A program made the translations under genes and the position numbers. Source: Microcystis sp. T1-4 (GTDB lineage Bacteria > Cyanobacteriota > Cyanobacteriia > Cyanobacteriales > Microcystaceae). Taken from it: 49,420 nucleotides of DNA. Below are positions 7,387 to 16,391 of the stretch, in pieces. Every line of letters begins with the position of its first letter. Position 1 is the first letter of the stretch. The notes beneath the pieces are model-generated. The model did not search any database and was not told the origin of the DNA. It saw only the letters and a program-made list of their open reading frames with translations. The DNA lies in assembly GCF_000297435.1 (NCBI RefSeq), contig NZ_CAIP01000155.1, forward strand, positions 1 through 49,420. The letters run 5' to 3'.

Positions 7387-9144
7387 TTACATTCTTTCCA
7401 AAACGGGAATTCCCAGGAGATATAAGCCTAATTTTAGGGTTCTTGCCGTTAAATCACACAAAAGTAAACGAGAGGTTTTAATCGGTTCTGCTGCTTTCAG
7501 AACGGGACAATTCTCATAAAAACGATTATACTTTTTACTGAGTTCATAAAGATAATCACATAAACGATTGGGTAATAAATCTTCTTCCACGGCACTAATT
7601 ACTTCCGGCAGTTGCAGTAATTGTTTAGCCAGAATTAATTCGCTTTCATCCTTGAGAATTAGCGGTGAATTGGCACTTAAATCCTGAAAATTAATACCAC
7701 CTTCGCGACTGATACTCTGAACCCTAGCGTAAGCGTACAGCATATAGGGGGCGGTGTTGCCTTGCAGATTGAGCATTTTGTCGTAACTGAAAACGTAGTT
7801 ACTATTGCGATTTTGGCTGAGATCGGCGTATTTAACGGCACTTAATCCGACAGTTTCGGCAGTCTTAGCCATAAAATCGCTGGTTTCTTCTCTTTCCTCG
7901 CTTGTCAGTCTTTTTTCTAAGTCAGCTAGGGAACAGGCGATCGCTTGATCGAGTAATTCTTGTAATTTTACTGTCTCCCCGGAACGAGTTTTTAATTTTT
8001 TACCATCTTCCCCTAAAACTAATCCAAAAGCGACGTGAACCACTGCCACATTATCGGGTAAAAATCCCGCTTTTTTAGCCACCTGAAATACTTGGGCAAA
8101 ATGGTTAGCTTGTCCAGCATCGGTGACATAAATTATTCTTTCGGCTTTATCTTGACGCACTCGATAACAAATTGCCGCTAAATCGGTAGTAGCGTAATTA
8201 TAACCGCCGTCGGATTTCTTGACAATTAGGGGCAGAGGATACCCCTCTTTGTTGGTAAAACCATCGAGAAAGACGCATAAAGCGCCGTTGTCTTCTGTTA
8301 GCAATCCCTGTTGCTCTAATTCTCTGATTACTGTCTCAAGGTAGGGATTATAAAAAGATTCACCCCTTTCAGTTAGTTTTATATCGAGAATATCATAGAT
8401 TTTCTGAAATTCCCGTCGTGATTGTTGACAAAGTAACTGCCATGCTTGACGACTTTGAGGATCACCCGACTGTAATTTTACTACGGCTTGGCGGGCAGTT
8501 TCTTTAAAGTTTTCGTCTTCATCAAAACGAATTTTGGCCTTTTTATAAAAGCTAACTAAATCCCCTAAATCCAGAGCATCTGCTTGGGTTAAAGCACTAG
8601 GATAAGCTTCTTGTAGATAGGTGATTAACATCCCGAATTGAGTCCCCCAATCCCCGACGTGATTAAGACGAATTACTTGATGATGACGAAATTCCAAAAT
8701 CCGAGCAATACAATCACCGATTATAGTCGATCGCAAGTGGCCAACGTGCATTTCTTTGGCAATATTGGGACTGGAAAAATCGACAATAATTTTTTGACTG
8801 GGGTTAGCAGCGGCAACTCCTAAACGGTTGTCAGTAATTAGGTCTTTTAATTGGGTTTCTAGATAACTGGGTTTAAGGGTAAGATTGATAAAACCGGGTC
8901 CGGCAATTTCGGGGGGTTGACAGAGATCATCTATCTCTAGATTTTTTAGTAAAGTTGTCGCCACTTCCCGGGGTTTTTGTTTTAATTCTTTGGCTAAAGA
9001 GAGGGAAATATTACATTGATAATCGCCAAAACGGGGGTTACTAGCGGCCACAATTAGGGGATCGGTAGCGGCGAAGTTTTCCCCAAAGGATTTAACTAGG
9101 GATTGGGAAAAACGTTCTTTTATTTGTTGGATAATGGCAGTCAT
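7387..9144 (-). CDS. argS: arginyl-tRNA synthetase
   Basis: ArgRS attaches arginine to its tRNA using ATP in the cytoplasm; it is a class I synthetase. The 585-residue product shows the N-terminal Add-1 domain, the HIGH-type motif HVGH (133-136) within SSPNIAKEMHVGHLRST, the KMSKS-equivalent loop GEDGKKLKTRSGETVKL, and the anticodon-binding domain ending GLYLLGIPVLERM. Length is typical. ATG at 9144 fits the family start. The gene is monocistronic by spacing, with a heptamer array directly after its stop. No defects seen. Confidence 0.97.
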   Translation of the reverse strand: MTAIIQQIKERFSQSLVKSFGENFAATDPLIVAASNPRFGDYQCNISLSLAKELKQKPREVATTLLKNLEIDDLCQPPEIAGPGFINLTLKPSYLETQLKDLITDNRLGVAAANPSQKIIVDFSSPNIAKEMHVGHLRSTIIGDCIARILEFRHHQVIRLNHVGDWGTQFGMLITYLQEAYPSALTQADALDLGDLVSFYKKAKIRFDEDENFKETARQAVVKLQSGDPQSRQAWQLLCQQSRREFQKIYDILDIKLTERGESFYNPYLETVIRELEQQGLLTEDNGALCVFLDGFTNKEGYPLPLIVKKSDGGYNYATTDLAAICYRVRQDKAERIIYVTDAGQANHFAQVFQVAKKAGFLPDNVAVVHVAFGLVLGEDGKKLKTRSGETVKLQELLDQAIACSLADLEKRLTSEEREETSDFMAKTAETVGLSAVKYADLSQNRNSNYVFSYDKMLNLQGNTAPYMLYAYARVQSISREGGINFQDLSANSPLILKDESELILAKQLLQLPEVISAVEEDLLPNRLCDYLYELSKKYNRFYENCPVLKAAEPIKTSRLLLCDLTARTLKLGLYLLGIPVLERM

Positions 9145-9236
9145 AGAGAGAATTTAGGAATGAATGTTAGAAATCTATGGGTAATGAGGAAATTTATCTT
9201 GCTCTCATCTTGAATAGAATTGAGCCGGACGGGGTA

Positions 9237-9626
9237 TTATGTCCATTTTCTTGGTACATTATAAGCATCAAATTTAGTATCTTTACTAATTAGAATTAGT
9301 GATCTGTTTAGAGACTGAGCAATTAGCATTCTATCAAATGGATCACGGTGATGCAAGGGTAAAGTACAAATTTTTAGAGTATCAGAAAATGATATAGACA
9401 GTAAGGTTATATCTGATGCTTCTAGTTTAGTTTCAATGGTTTCATAACTTTTTTGTAGGTCTAACTTACCTAAATTTAACTTAATCGCAATTTCCCAGAG
9501 ACTAACAATACTGACATAAACTTCAGGAGCAAAATCTATTTCCTCCCGAAGATTATTAGGCAAGTTAGAATCGTTTTCAGTTAACCAGATGAAAGTATGA
9601 GTATCCAGAAGAAAAGATGTCATCAC
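9237..9626 (-). CDS. PIN-domain toxin (VapC-like)
   Basis: PIN-domain toxins are Mg-dependent ribonucleases that cleave RNA when free of antitoxin. The 129-residue product has the acidic residues of the fold: D8 in LLDTHTFIW, Glu in SLWEIAIK (about 44), and Asp in HRDPFDRMLIAQ (about 96-99), followed by the ISKDTKFDAY segment. Its ATG overlaps the stop of the upstream DUF2281 gene by four bases, the usual antitoxin-first coupling. Length is normal and all expected acids are present, so it is probably active. The exact RNA target cannot be read from the sequence. Confidence 0.9.
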   Translation of the reverse strand: MMTSFLLDTHTFIWLTENDSNLPNNLREEIDFAPEVYVSIVSLWEIAIKLNLGKLDLQKSYETIETKLEASDITLLSISFSDTLKICTLPLHHRDPFDRMLIAQSLNRSLILISKDTKFDAYNVPRKWT

Positions 9627-9850
9627 ATATATTCCTGAAAATCTTCCAAAGACTCATCAAAATCATCGGACAAAGGTAAGGTAAATGTACCTTGTAAAAT
9701 TCCTGAACGACGTTTTCTAGGAGAAGGTTTCTCTATAATAACATCTGATTGATAATTGGCCATCAAATATTCAGCATAGTGAAGCAGTTCTATTTTTAAT
9801 AACTCTGGCATTGCTTCGACAGTTTCTAAGATTTTTGTGTCTATATTCAT
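9623..9850 (-). CDS. DUF2281-family antitoxin
   Basis: The 75-residue product begins MNIDTKILETVEAMPELLKI and carries the helix LLHYAEYLMANY, features of DUF2281 antitoxins that pair with PIN toxins. The acidic C-terminus (LSDDFDESLEDFQEYM) is the part expected to occupy the toxin active site. The four-base overlap with the PIN gene means both are made from one transcript, which the antitoxin probably represses. It lies between argS and ispF, so the pair is an insertion between housekeeping genes. Confidence 0.85.
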   Translation of the reverse strand: MNIDTKILETVEAMPELLKIELLHYAEYLMANYQSDVIIEKPSPRKRRSGILQGTFTLPLSDDFDESLEDFQEYM

Positions 9851-9891
9851 AGGTTTGGGATACTTAATCTCAGCAAATTTTTACTAATTAC

Positions 9892-10371
9892 TTATTCCTT
9901 AACCAATAAAACCACGGCATAAACTGCGATACCTTCTTCTCGTCCCACCGGTCCCAATTGTTCGTTAGTAGTGGCTTTAATTCCCACCTGGTCAGGATTA
10001 ATCTTGAGAGTTTCTGCTAATTTGGCTCGCATCGCACTGAGGTGGGGTTTCATTTTCGGTTTTTCGGCAACAATTACCGAATCAATATTATTAATCTGCC
10101 AACCTTTATCGATAATTAACTGATTAACTTGCTCTAATAATTTTAAACTATTCGCCCCTTGCCATTGTGGGTCTGTGGGGGGAAAATAATGACCGATATC
10201 GCCTAAACTAAGCGCACCCAGCATGGCATCCATAATAGCGTGGGTTAAGACATCGGCATCACTGTGACCCAATAAACCCACAGTATGGGCAATCTCTAAT
10301 CCTCCTAAAATTAAAGGTCTTCCTGTTACCAATCGGTGGATATCGTAGCCGTTACCAATACGAATATTCAT
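9892..10371 (-). CDS. ispF: 2-C-methyl-D-erythritol 2,4-cyclodiphosphate synthase
   Basis: IspF converts CDP-ME 2-phosphate to 2-C-methyl-D-erythritol 2,4-cyclodiphosphate with release of CMP, in the non-mevalonate isoprenoid pathway that feeds carotenoid and phytol synthesis. The 159-residue product has the metal ligands D10 and H12 (GYDIHRL) and H44, plus the signature HSDADVLTHAIMDAMLGALS. The nucleotide-binding part LGPVGREEGIAVYA is at the C-terminus. Length is normal and the ATG at 10371 is the family start. It stands alone. Confidence 0.97.
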   Translation of the reverse strand: MNIRIGNGYDIHRLVTGRPLILGGLEIAHTVGLLGHSDADVLTHAIMDAMLGALSLGDIGHYFPPTDPQWQGANSLKLLEQVNQLIIDKGWQINNIDSVIVAEKPKMKPHLSAMRAKLAETLKINPDQVGIKATTNEQLGPVGREEGIAVYAVVLLVKE

Positions 10372-10925
10372 AGAGCAGTCTCCTTGAAGTTATATTAATT
10401 ATCTTATCGCAAAAGGGAACAAGTTAGGGAAATCTTTTCCCTAACTTGTCCTTATTAGTTAATTAGCTAGGAAGGATGAACTATTCTGCTGAAGTTTTTC
10501 CCAATACAATGAAAGCTTATACTAAATTGATTTTTGATAGTATCATTAACTGCCAATCCAACTTTAAAAACCCACTTGCCACTTGCCACTTCCCACTCTA
10601 TACTTGTTAAATAAGATTTAGTATAACTCGATCGCTGTTAAAATTGCGGTAGAATCAGGAGAGCGTTGGGTTTCATGCTTCAAACCAACCTACGTTCTTG
10701 TTAAATAAGATTTATAGCGTTTTTCAGTCTGCTGAGGTACAAAAGTTATGGGTTTTAGGCACTCATGCAAAAGGGAAGAAAAATAGGTGTACCTTACTAG
10801 CTTAGGAAACGCTATAGTTAAACACCGAATTTTGAACAATTATGCAACAATTTATTCAACAGTTAAAAATCGATTTATCCTTGACAGTAATCTAGCAGTT
10901 TCATCATTTACTTTCCTAAATATCC
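10372..10925. other. intergenic region with a repeat copy
   Basis: Apart from the repeat at 10603-10713 there is a tandem CACTTGC cluster (10573-10598) and otherwise AT-rich unique sequence. No gene or RNA recognised. Confidence 0.5.
10603..10713 (+). repeat. left arm of inverted repeat around the ATPase-TOPRIM pair
   Basis: The copy runs from TTGTTAAATAAGATTTA through AGAATCAGGAGAGCG and AACCAACCTACGTTC to a second TTGTTAAATAAGATTTA. The reverse complement of nearly all of it lies at 12875-13014. The inner CATGCTTCAAACCAACC segment is also the core of MITE family 2. Confidence 0.85.
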
Positions 10926-11546
10926 TTAGCTAATCATCGCCAATAAACCTTGATAAAAAATCTGAAAACTAGGAGAACAATTATGAGCAGGAGTCATAAA
11001 TTGAGAAATTTCTCGGGCTGCTTTCACTTTTTCTAAACCTCCTCGATGATACCCAGCTTTTTGAAGTATCTTTTCTAAGTTTTCCCAAGTTCCGCCCGTA
11101 ATTTCATCGGGTTTTCTGTATTTTGCTTGCTGTCCCACATTAGTAGAAACTTTGGGATAGGCTGAGACTATAGCCTGAATATCACCAAAAAACCAAGCTT
11201 CTAGTTCTTCTATAGCAATTCTATTTAACACCTGAAATGTTTTTTTATCTTCACTAATCGTTTTGGTGATCAGTCCTGTTTGTTGGGCAATATTTTCTAA
11301 CTTTTCTTTGAGCATTTGACAATCTTCATTATCTCTATCTACAAGAATAATGATTCGATAATCATCGGGTATCCAGCATTGATAGCCTTTTAATCGCTCC
11401 GGTAGTTTTTTGATTAAATCGGATTTACCTCGAAAGGCATGAATTTTATAGGTGACATTCTCAAATAATATTTTAGGTAAAATTTGATTTAAACATTCTT
11501 GGGTAGAAAATTCTTCAACTAAAAATTCAATATGCACTTTTTCCAT
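10926..11546 (-). CDS. DUF4276-family TOPRIM-like protein
   Basis: TOPRIM folds use one Glu and a DxD pair to bind metal for nucleic-acid cleavage. The 206-residue product shows both: E11 in HIEFLVEEFS and D70/D72 in IIILVDRDNED. The family segment EELEAWFFGD (113-122) and the tail GGLEKVKAAREI fit DUF4276. It starts 15 bases after the ATPase gene, so the two form an operon with the ATPase first. Pairs of AAA ATPase and TOPRIM proteins are known in phage defence (OLD, PARIS), where the ATPase senses or gates a nuclease. A defence role here is inference. No membrane segment or signal is seen. Confidence 0.8.
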   Translation of the reverse strand: MEKVHIEFLVEEFSTQECLNQILPKILFENVTYKIHAFRGKSDLIKKLPERLKGYQCWIPDDYRIIILVDRDNEDCQMLKEKLENIAQQTGLITKTISEDKKTFQVLNRIAIEELEAWFFGDIQAIVSAYPKVSTNVGQQAKYRKPDEITGGTWENLEKILQKAGYHRGGLEKVKAAREISQFMTPAHNCSPSFQIFYQGLLAMIS

Positions 11547-11561
11547 CCTTTGCTATTAAAT

Positions 11562-12749
11562 TTAAATGCTAGGATTACCCACATCAAAATAGTCCTCCAT
11601 CCATAATTGACCCAACAAAGCACCATTTTGAATAAATTCCTTAACTCCTTGCATTGCTGAAGTACGTTTAGCTTGAGTAAAACCATTTTCATCTCGATAA
11701 AGTACCCAAACCTCCTCTGGTTTCAAACCATCTACAAAAAAGGGAGAATGAGTTGTTACCATTAATTGTGTACTTGCGGTCGCTGCCCGACATTCTTCTG
11801 CTAATTCAGGTAATAAACGGGGATGAAGATGATTTTCTGGTTCTTCTATTCCCAGTACTTGCGGAGGGCTTGGATCATATAATATAGTTAAATAAGCCAA
11901 CATTTTTAAAGTGCCATCGGAGGCAAATTTGGAAAGAATTGGCTCTTGAAAAGGTGCGTCTTTAATTTGAAGTAAAAGCTGTCCATTCGGCATAATAGAT
12001 GCTTCGACTTTTTCTAATCTAGGAATTCGACGAGAAAGGGTTTGTAAAATAGATTCTAATCGTTGAGGATGATCTTCTTTTAAATATTGAATAACATTAG
12101 GTAAATTGTCACCAGTTGGCGATAATCTTTCTTGCGCTCCTGCTTCTGGTTGAGTGCGAGTATTATCTGCGGTTAAGTAGGAAAGATACCAACTTGTGAT
12201 AAAACGACGCAAAGCACTAACCCGGGGATGTTTGGCCAATTGTCCGAGGGTACTAACAGCTAAAAATTCTGGGGAGTCTAATCGTTCATAAATTCGTTCA
12301 TCTTCTTCTTGGGGATTTTCTCCACTAATCACTATTCCTTCCCCTTCTTTAAAGTTTAAAAAGCGATAAGGTTTGCCCCTCGCTCCTTGTCTCCACTGTA
12401 ACCATTCTTCGGCAACATAAGGGCGATTGTTAGCTTCATTAATAGCCAAATGATAGGTAATTAAAGGTGATGCAAATTTTTCTCGATATTTTAATTCGAT
12501 AATGATGTAACCTTCTTGTCCTCTGGTTCTTAATTCTTTAAATCTTCCCCGTTTGTCCCAAGCTTTTTTTAAACCAACAGTAAAACATTCAGAGAGGAAA
12601 GCAAAGACATCAAATATGGTAGATTTTCCGCTCCCATTAGGACCGAGAAAAACGGTTAAAGGAGCAATGCTTTTTAATTCTAAGTCCTGTAAAGCTCGGT
12701 AATTTTGCACGCGCAGATTTTCGATTCGAGGTATAGAGTTTTTAGACAT
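11562..12749 (-). CDS. AAA family ATPase (OLD/RecF-like), partner of DUF4276
   Basis: The 395-residue ABC-type ATPase has Walker A GPNGSGKST (36-44), an ABC-signature-like region KFASDGTLKMLAYLTI, Walker B VLGIEEPENHLHP and the switch histidine in TTHSPFFVDGL. No coiled-coil arm is long enough for a true SMC, so it belongs with the compact AAA_21 / OLD-type ATPases. It is the first gene of a two-gene operon with the TOPRIM-like protein. The pair is framed by inverted repeats, suggesting it moved as a unit. ATG at 12749 gives the usual start (PRIENLRVQNYRAL). Confidence 0.85.
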   Translation of the reverse strand: MSKNSIPRIENLRVQNYRALQDLELKSIAPLTVFLGPNGSGKSTIFDVFAFLSECFTVGLKKAWDKRGRFKELRTRGQEGYIIIELKYREKFASPLITYHLAINEANNRPYVAEEWLQWRQGARGKPYRFLNFKEGEGIVISGENPQEEDERIYERLDSPEFLAVSTLGQLAKHPRVSALRRFITSWYLSYLTADNTRTQPEAGAQERLSPTGDNLPNVIQYLKEDHPQRLESILQTLSRRIPRLEKVEASIMPNGQLLLQIKDAPFQEPILSKFASDGTLKMLAYLTILYDPSPPQVLGIEEPENHLHPRLLPELAEECRAATASTQLMVTTHSPFFVDGLKPEEVWVLYRDENGFTQAKRTSAMQGVKEFIQNGALLGQLWMEDYFDVGNPSI

Positions 12750-13111
12750 TGATTGTTGCTCTCTGCTGCTTTTAGCTCGTCTTGTCCCAGATTAGCTGTT
12801 AATTTTCCCAGTTCCCGCAAAAAACTGGTCAATTTTTAGTAATCTCGCTCTTCTGGACTGGTTATAGCAAATTAGCTCTCCTGATTCTACCGCAATTTTA
12901 ACAGCGATCGAGTTATACTAAATCTTATTTAACAAGAACGTAGGTTGGGCTTCGGCCGTGAGCTTTTGCCGAACGGTTGAAGCATGAAACCCAACGCTCT
13001 CCCGATTCTACCGCACTCCGAGTTTTTTCTTGGGGATAATCTGCTAACTTCTGACTATCCACTGCCGATTACTGCAAAGGATAGCCATTTATTCTATCAA
13101 ATTGATTAAGT
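12750..13111. other. intergenic region with inverted-repeat arm
   Basis: Contains the promoter side of the ATPase-TOPRIM operon and the right repeat arm. No other gene or RNA recognised. Confidence 0.5.
12875..13014 (-). repeat. right arm of inverted repeat around the ATPase-TOPRIM pair
   Basis: Reads CTCTCCTGATTCTACCGCA, then the HIP1-like AGCGATCGAG, AAATCTTATTTAACAAGAA and AACGTAGGTTGGG, and then CTCTCCCGATTCTACCGCA a second time. The unit begins and ends at a different phase from the left arm. About 28 extra bases (TTCGGCCGTGAGCTTTTGCC region, 12951-12976) interrupt the core stem. Confidence 0.85.
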
Positions 13112-13282
13112 ATGATAACACTTGTGACTATATTTTTCACTGCCTTGCTGGCAGTTACGGATTTTACTTACCAAGTTTTGATTCATTTTCCCATACAAAT
13201 CATCAATTTTTTGGGGTCGTTGTTGTCCTATGGAGTAATCGGACTGATAATTTTTGTCCTAGTCTGGATTGTGGGTGACTGA
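13112..13282 (+). CDS. small hydrophobic membrane protein (56 aa)
   Basis: An ATG at 13112 opens 56 residues, MITLVTIFFTALLAVTDFTY onward, ending LIIFVLVWIVGD. Two hydrophobic segments (about 3-17 and 34-54) predict a small hairpin in the membrane. There is no strong Shine-Dalgarno upstream (ATTAAGT). It converges on secA with the secA terminator between. I do not recognise it. The well-formed membrane pattern makes a real gene likelier than chance, but proof would need homologues. Confidence 0.5.
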   Translation: MITLVTIFFTALLAVTDFTYQVLIHFPIQIINFLGSLLSYGVIGLIIFVLVWIVGD

Positions 13283-13292
13283 TTTCTCGGTA

Positions 13293-13327
13293 GAAAAAAA
13301 TGAGAGAATCAGCCTTAGCCAATTCTC
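13293..13327 (-). terminator. secA terminator
   Basis: On the minus strand GAGAAT (13327-13322) pairs with ATTCTC (13309-13304) and is followed by TCATTTTTTT. It lies about 25 bases past the secA stop. Confidence 0.65.
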
Positions 13328-13352
13328 CCCAATTTAAGCCAACTTTTAATTT

Positions 13353-16169
13353 TTACTGTTCACTAGCCACTGCTTGGGGTTGTCCTTGCGGTTGGAATTG
13401 GAACAGGGAATAAACCACATTGCGACGGATATCAATCATCATTTCTAAAAACATCTCGTAGCCTTCCTGTTTATACTCAATTAGGGGGTCTTTTTGACCG
13501 TAACCGCGTAAACCAATCGACTCCCGTAAAGCTTCCATAGCTTGCAGGTGTTCGCGCCATAACATATCGATTTGTTGCAGGATAAAATAACGTTCGGCAT
13601 CGCGCATTAAACCGGCGCGAATATTATCCACTTGACGTTCCTTAATTTCGTAGGCTTTGCGAACTTCTTCGTGTAGGAACATCTTGATATCATTGACACT
13701 CATCTCCTCGACATCTTTAGCGGTAATATCTGCCAATAGATAGACGAATTCCTGAGATTTACTAATCAGTTTTTCCAAATCCCATTCTTCCGCCGGCAGT
13801 TCGGGATTAACATAAGCCATGACGATTTCATCCATGGTTTTTTCGGCGTATTGCAGCACCTGTTCTTTTAGGTCCATCCCCTCCAAAACCCGACGACGTT
13901 CGGCATAAATAGCGCGCCGTTGATTATTCATCACCTCGTCGTATTCAAACACCTGTTTCCGGGCATCATAATAGAAGGTTTCCACTTTTCTTTGCGCGCC
14001 TTCCAGGGAACGAGTTAACATTCCCGACTCAATAGGCATATCTTCTTCCACCCGGAAGGCATCCATTAAACCGGCCACGCGGTCGCCCCCAAAAATCCGC
14101 AATAAATTGTCTTCTAGGCTTAAAAAGAAGCGTGTGGAACCGGGGTCGCCCTGTCTGCCCGCCCGGCCTCGCAATTGGTTGTCAATGCGGCGGGATTCGT
14201 GGCGTTCCGTCCCGATAACGTGCAGTCCGCCTCTTTCTACTACCTCATCGTGTTCTTTACCCGTGTAATCTTCATAACTTTTGCGAATTAATTTATAGAC
14301 TTCGCGTAACTTTTGAATAACTGGGTCATCCGTGGGGGCTTTTTCGGCTGCGATAGCGATTTTTTCTTCTACTTCTAATTCCGGTAAACTTTGAGTTCCG
14401 TGGGTATCAACGGCAAATTTAACCGCTTCTTTCAGGGCATTTTCTACCTCTTTCGGTAACTCGGTGGGAAAAATTTCCGCCGAGGCGCGCCAGTTTTTCT
14501 TCTTCTTACCCGGGGCGAATCCCTGCGGGCGATTGCGTTCTCCTAAACTGGGTAAACTAAAGGCCAGATTGTCATCCTCGGGCATAACTAATTTGGGCAT
14601 TAAATACTCGCGAATTTTCAATCGGGCCATATAGTCGGAGTTACCACCGAGGATGATATCGGTTCCCCGTCCCGCCATATTCGTAGCAATAGTTACGGCC
14701 CCGGCCCGGCCTGCTTGGGCGACGATTTCCGATTCCCTTTCCACGTTTTCTGGACGGGCATTAAGTAAGTTATGGGGAATCTTTCTTTCCTGTAATAACA
14801 GCGAAAGCACTTCCGATTTTTCCACACTGGTGGTACCGACTAAAACCGGGCGACCCTGTTCGTGCATTTGTTGACATTCTTCGGCGACGGCGTTCCATTT
14901 TGCCTGTTCATTTTTATAGACCACATCGGCTAAATCTTGCCGGCGAGAAACGCGGTTAGTGGGAATAATTGTTACTTGCAGGTTATAGACTTTTTCTAGT
15001 TCCGTTTCTTCGGTTTTAGCCGTCCCGGTCATGCCAGATAATTTCGGATAGAGTAGGAAAAAGTTTTGATAGGTAATCGTGGCTAAGGTTTGGGTTTCCT
15101 GTTGAATTTCTACCCCTTCCTTAGCCTCCACTGCCTGATGTAAACCATCGCCCCAACGTCGCCCCGGTAATACCCGTCCCGTGAACTCATCAACAATAAC
15201 AATTTCACCACTGCGGACGATATAGTTAACGTCTTTTTTCTGGAGTTCTTTGGCACGAATAGCGTTAGAAATATAGTGCGCCCAGGGATTTTCTTGGTCG
15301 TATAAATCGGTAACTCCTAATAGTTCTTCCGCTCTTTTAAAGCCTTCATCGGTCATTAAAACGTTACGGTCTTTTTCGTTAACTTCGTAGTCTCCCGGTC
15401 CGTCTTCTACTTTTTGGCGCACTAATTGCTTGGCGATTTCGGCGGCGAGAATATATTTTTCTGTGGGTCGATCGATCTGTCCTGATATAATTAATGGAGT
15501 TCTGGCCTCATCAATAAGAATTGAGTCCACCTCGTCGATAACGCAGTAGTTAAAGGGTCTTTGGACAACTTCCCCCATCACTGTAGCCATGTTATCGCGC
15601 AGATAATCAAAGCCGAGTTCGCTGTTAGTGGTGTAGGTGATGTCACAGGCATAATTTTTCTTTCTTTCTTCCGGACTCATGCCGGCTTGAATTAGTCCCA
15701 CACTTAACCCTAAAAAGCGGTGTACCTGCCCCATCCACTCCGCGTCACGACGGGCGAGATAATCGTTGACGGTGACGACGTGAACCCCTTTTCCGGTCAA
15801 TCCATTCAAATAAGCGGGGAGTGTGGCAACTAGGGTTTTTCCTTCCCCGGTTTTCATCTCGGCGATTTGTCCTTTGTGCAGTACCATTCCCCCCAATAAC
15901 TGCACGTCAAAGTGACGCATCCCTAAGACTCGGATTCCCGCTTCCCGGACAATGGCGAAAGCTTCGGGGAGGATTTCCTCGAGAATATCCTCTCTTTGCT
16001 CATAATTTCTCGCTTTGTCCAATCTTTCCTTAAATTCGCTGGTTTTGCTCCTTAATTCCTCATCGGACAGGTTTTTAATGTCTTCTTCCAGCAGGTTGAT
16101 TTCGGTGACGAGGGGCTGAAATTTTTTAATTTTGCGGGCGTTGGGATCTCCGAGTAGGGCTTTTAACAT
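13353..16169 (-). CDS. secA: preprotein translocase ATPase SecA
   Basis: SecA is the motor that pushes unfolded preproteins through SecYEG; in cyanobacteria it serves both plasma and thylakoid membranes. The 938-residue product has Walker A MKTGEGKT (105-112), the DEVD box in VIDEVDSILIDEARTPLIIS, the preprotein cross-linking region, and motif VI region NMAGRGTDIILGG and RGRAGRQGDPG. The C-terminal Cys/His zinc tail of enterobacterial SecA is absent; the protein ends in a Gln/Pro-rich tail, as usual in cyanobacteria and plastids. ATG at 16169 gives the standard start MLKALLGDPN. Confidence 0.98.
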   Translation of the reverse strand: MLKALLGDPNARKIKKFQPLVTEINLLEEDIKNLSDEELRSKTSEFKERLDKARNYEQREDILEEILPEAFAIVREAGIRVLGMRHFDVQLLGGMVLHKGQIAEMKTGEGKTLVATLPAYLNGLTGKGVHVVTVNDYLARRDAEWMGQVHRFLGLSVGLIQAGMSPEERKKNYACDITYTTNSELGFDYLRDNMATVMGEVVQRPFNYCVIDEVDSILIDEARTPLIISGQIDRPTEKYILAAEIAKQLVRQKVEDGPGDYEVNEKDRNVLMTDEGFKRAEELLGVTDLYDQENPWAHYISNAIRAKELQKKDVNYIVRSGEIVIVDEFTGRVLPGRRWGDGLHQAVEAKEGVEIQQETQTLATITYQNFFLLYPKLSGMTGTAKTEETELEKVYNLQVTIIPTNRVSRRQDLADVVYKNEQAKWNAVAEECQQMHEQGRPVLVGTTSVEKSEVLSLLLQERKIPHNLLNARPENVERESEIVAQAGRAGAVTIATNMAGRGTDIILGGNSDYMARLKIREYLMPKLVMPEDDNLAFSLPSLGERNRPQGFAPGKKKKNWRASAEIFPTELPKEVENALKEAVKFAVDTHGTQSLPELEVEEKIAIAAEKAPTDDPVIQKLREVYKLIRKSYEDYTGKEHDEVVERGGLHVIGTERHESRRIDNQLRGRAGRQGDPGSTRFFLSLEDNLLRIFGGDRVAGLMDAFRVEEDMPIESGMLTRSLEGAQRKVETFYYDARKQVFEYDEVMNNQRRAIYAERRRVLEGMDLKEQVLQYAEKTMDEIVMAYVNPELPAEEWDLEKLISKSQEFVYLLADITAKDVEEMSVNDIKMFLHEEVRKAYEIKERQVDNIRAGLMRDAERYFILQQIDMLWREHLQAMEALRESIGLRGYGQKDPLIEYKQEGYEMFLEMMIDIRRNVVYSLFQFQPQGQPQAVASEQ

Positions 16170-16234
16170 AGCAGTTTTTATTCTCTCGCTTCGATTGGCT
16201 CTTGATCTGTGGTGTTAACAATTGTATCACTCTC

Positions 16235-16297
16235 GTTGGGAGTAGAGAGTCATTTATCGCTGAAAAGGGACTCTTGCCAGTGGGCAAAAATTAAGTT
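16235..16297 (+). repeat. direct repeat, uninterrupted copy
   Basis: TTGGGAGTAGAGAGTCATTTA then TCGCTGAAAAGGGACTCTTG and CCAGTGGGCAAAAATTAAGTTA. A near-identical copy starts at 18142 and is split there by a 118-bp MITE. This copy shows the uninterrupted TA target at 16255-16256. Confidence 0.85.
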
Positions 16298-16391
16298 AGA
16301 GATGGTATCTTAGAGATAAGAATATACTGATCTACTTTGATTCCCTAAAACCTTAAAAAACTTAGTATTGCCGACAAAGGAGGGTGAAACC

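Noticed and set aside
10926..12749. Call as PARIS (AriA-AriB)
   Set aside because: The TOPRIM partner looks like DUF4276 and not DUF4435, and the ATPase is shorter than AriA as I know it; only a PARIS-like analogy is kept.
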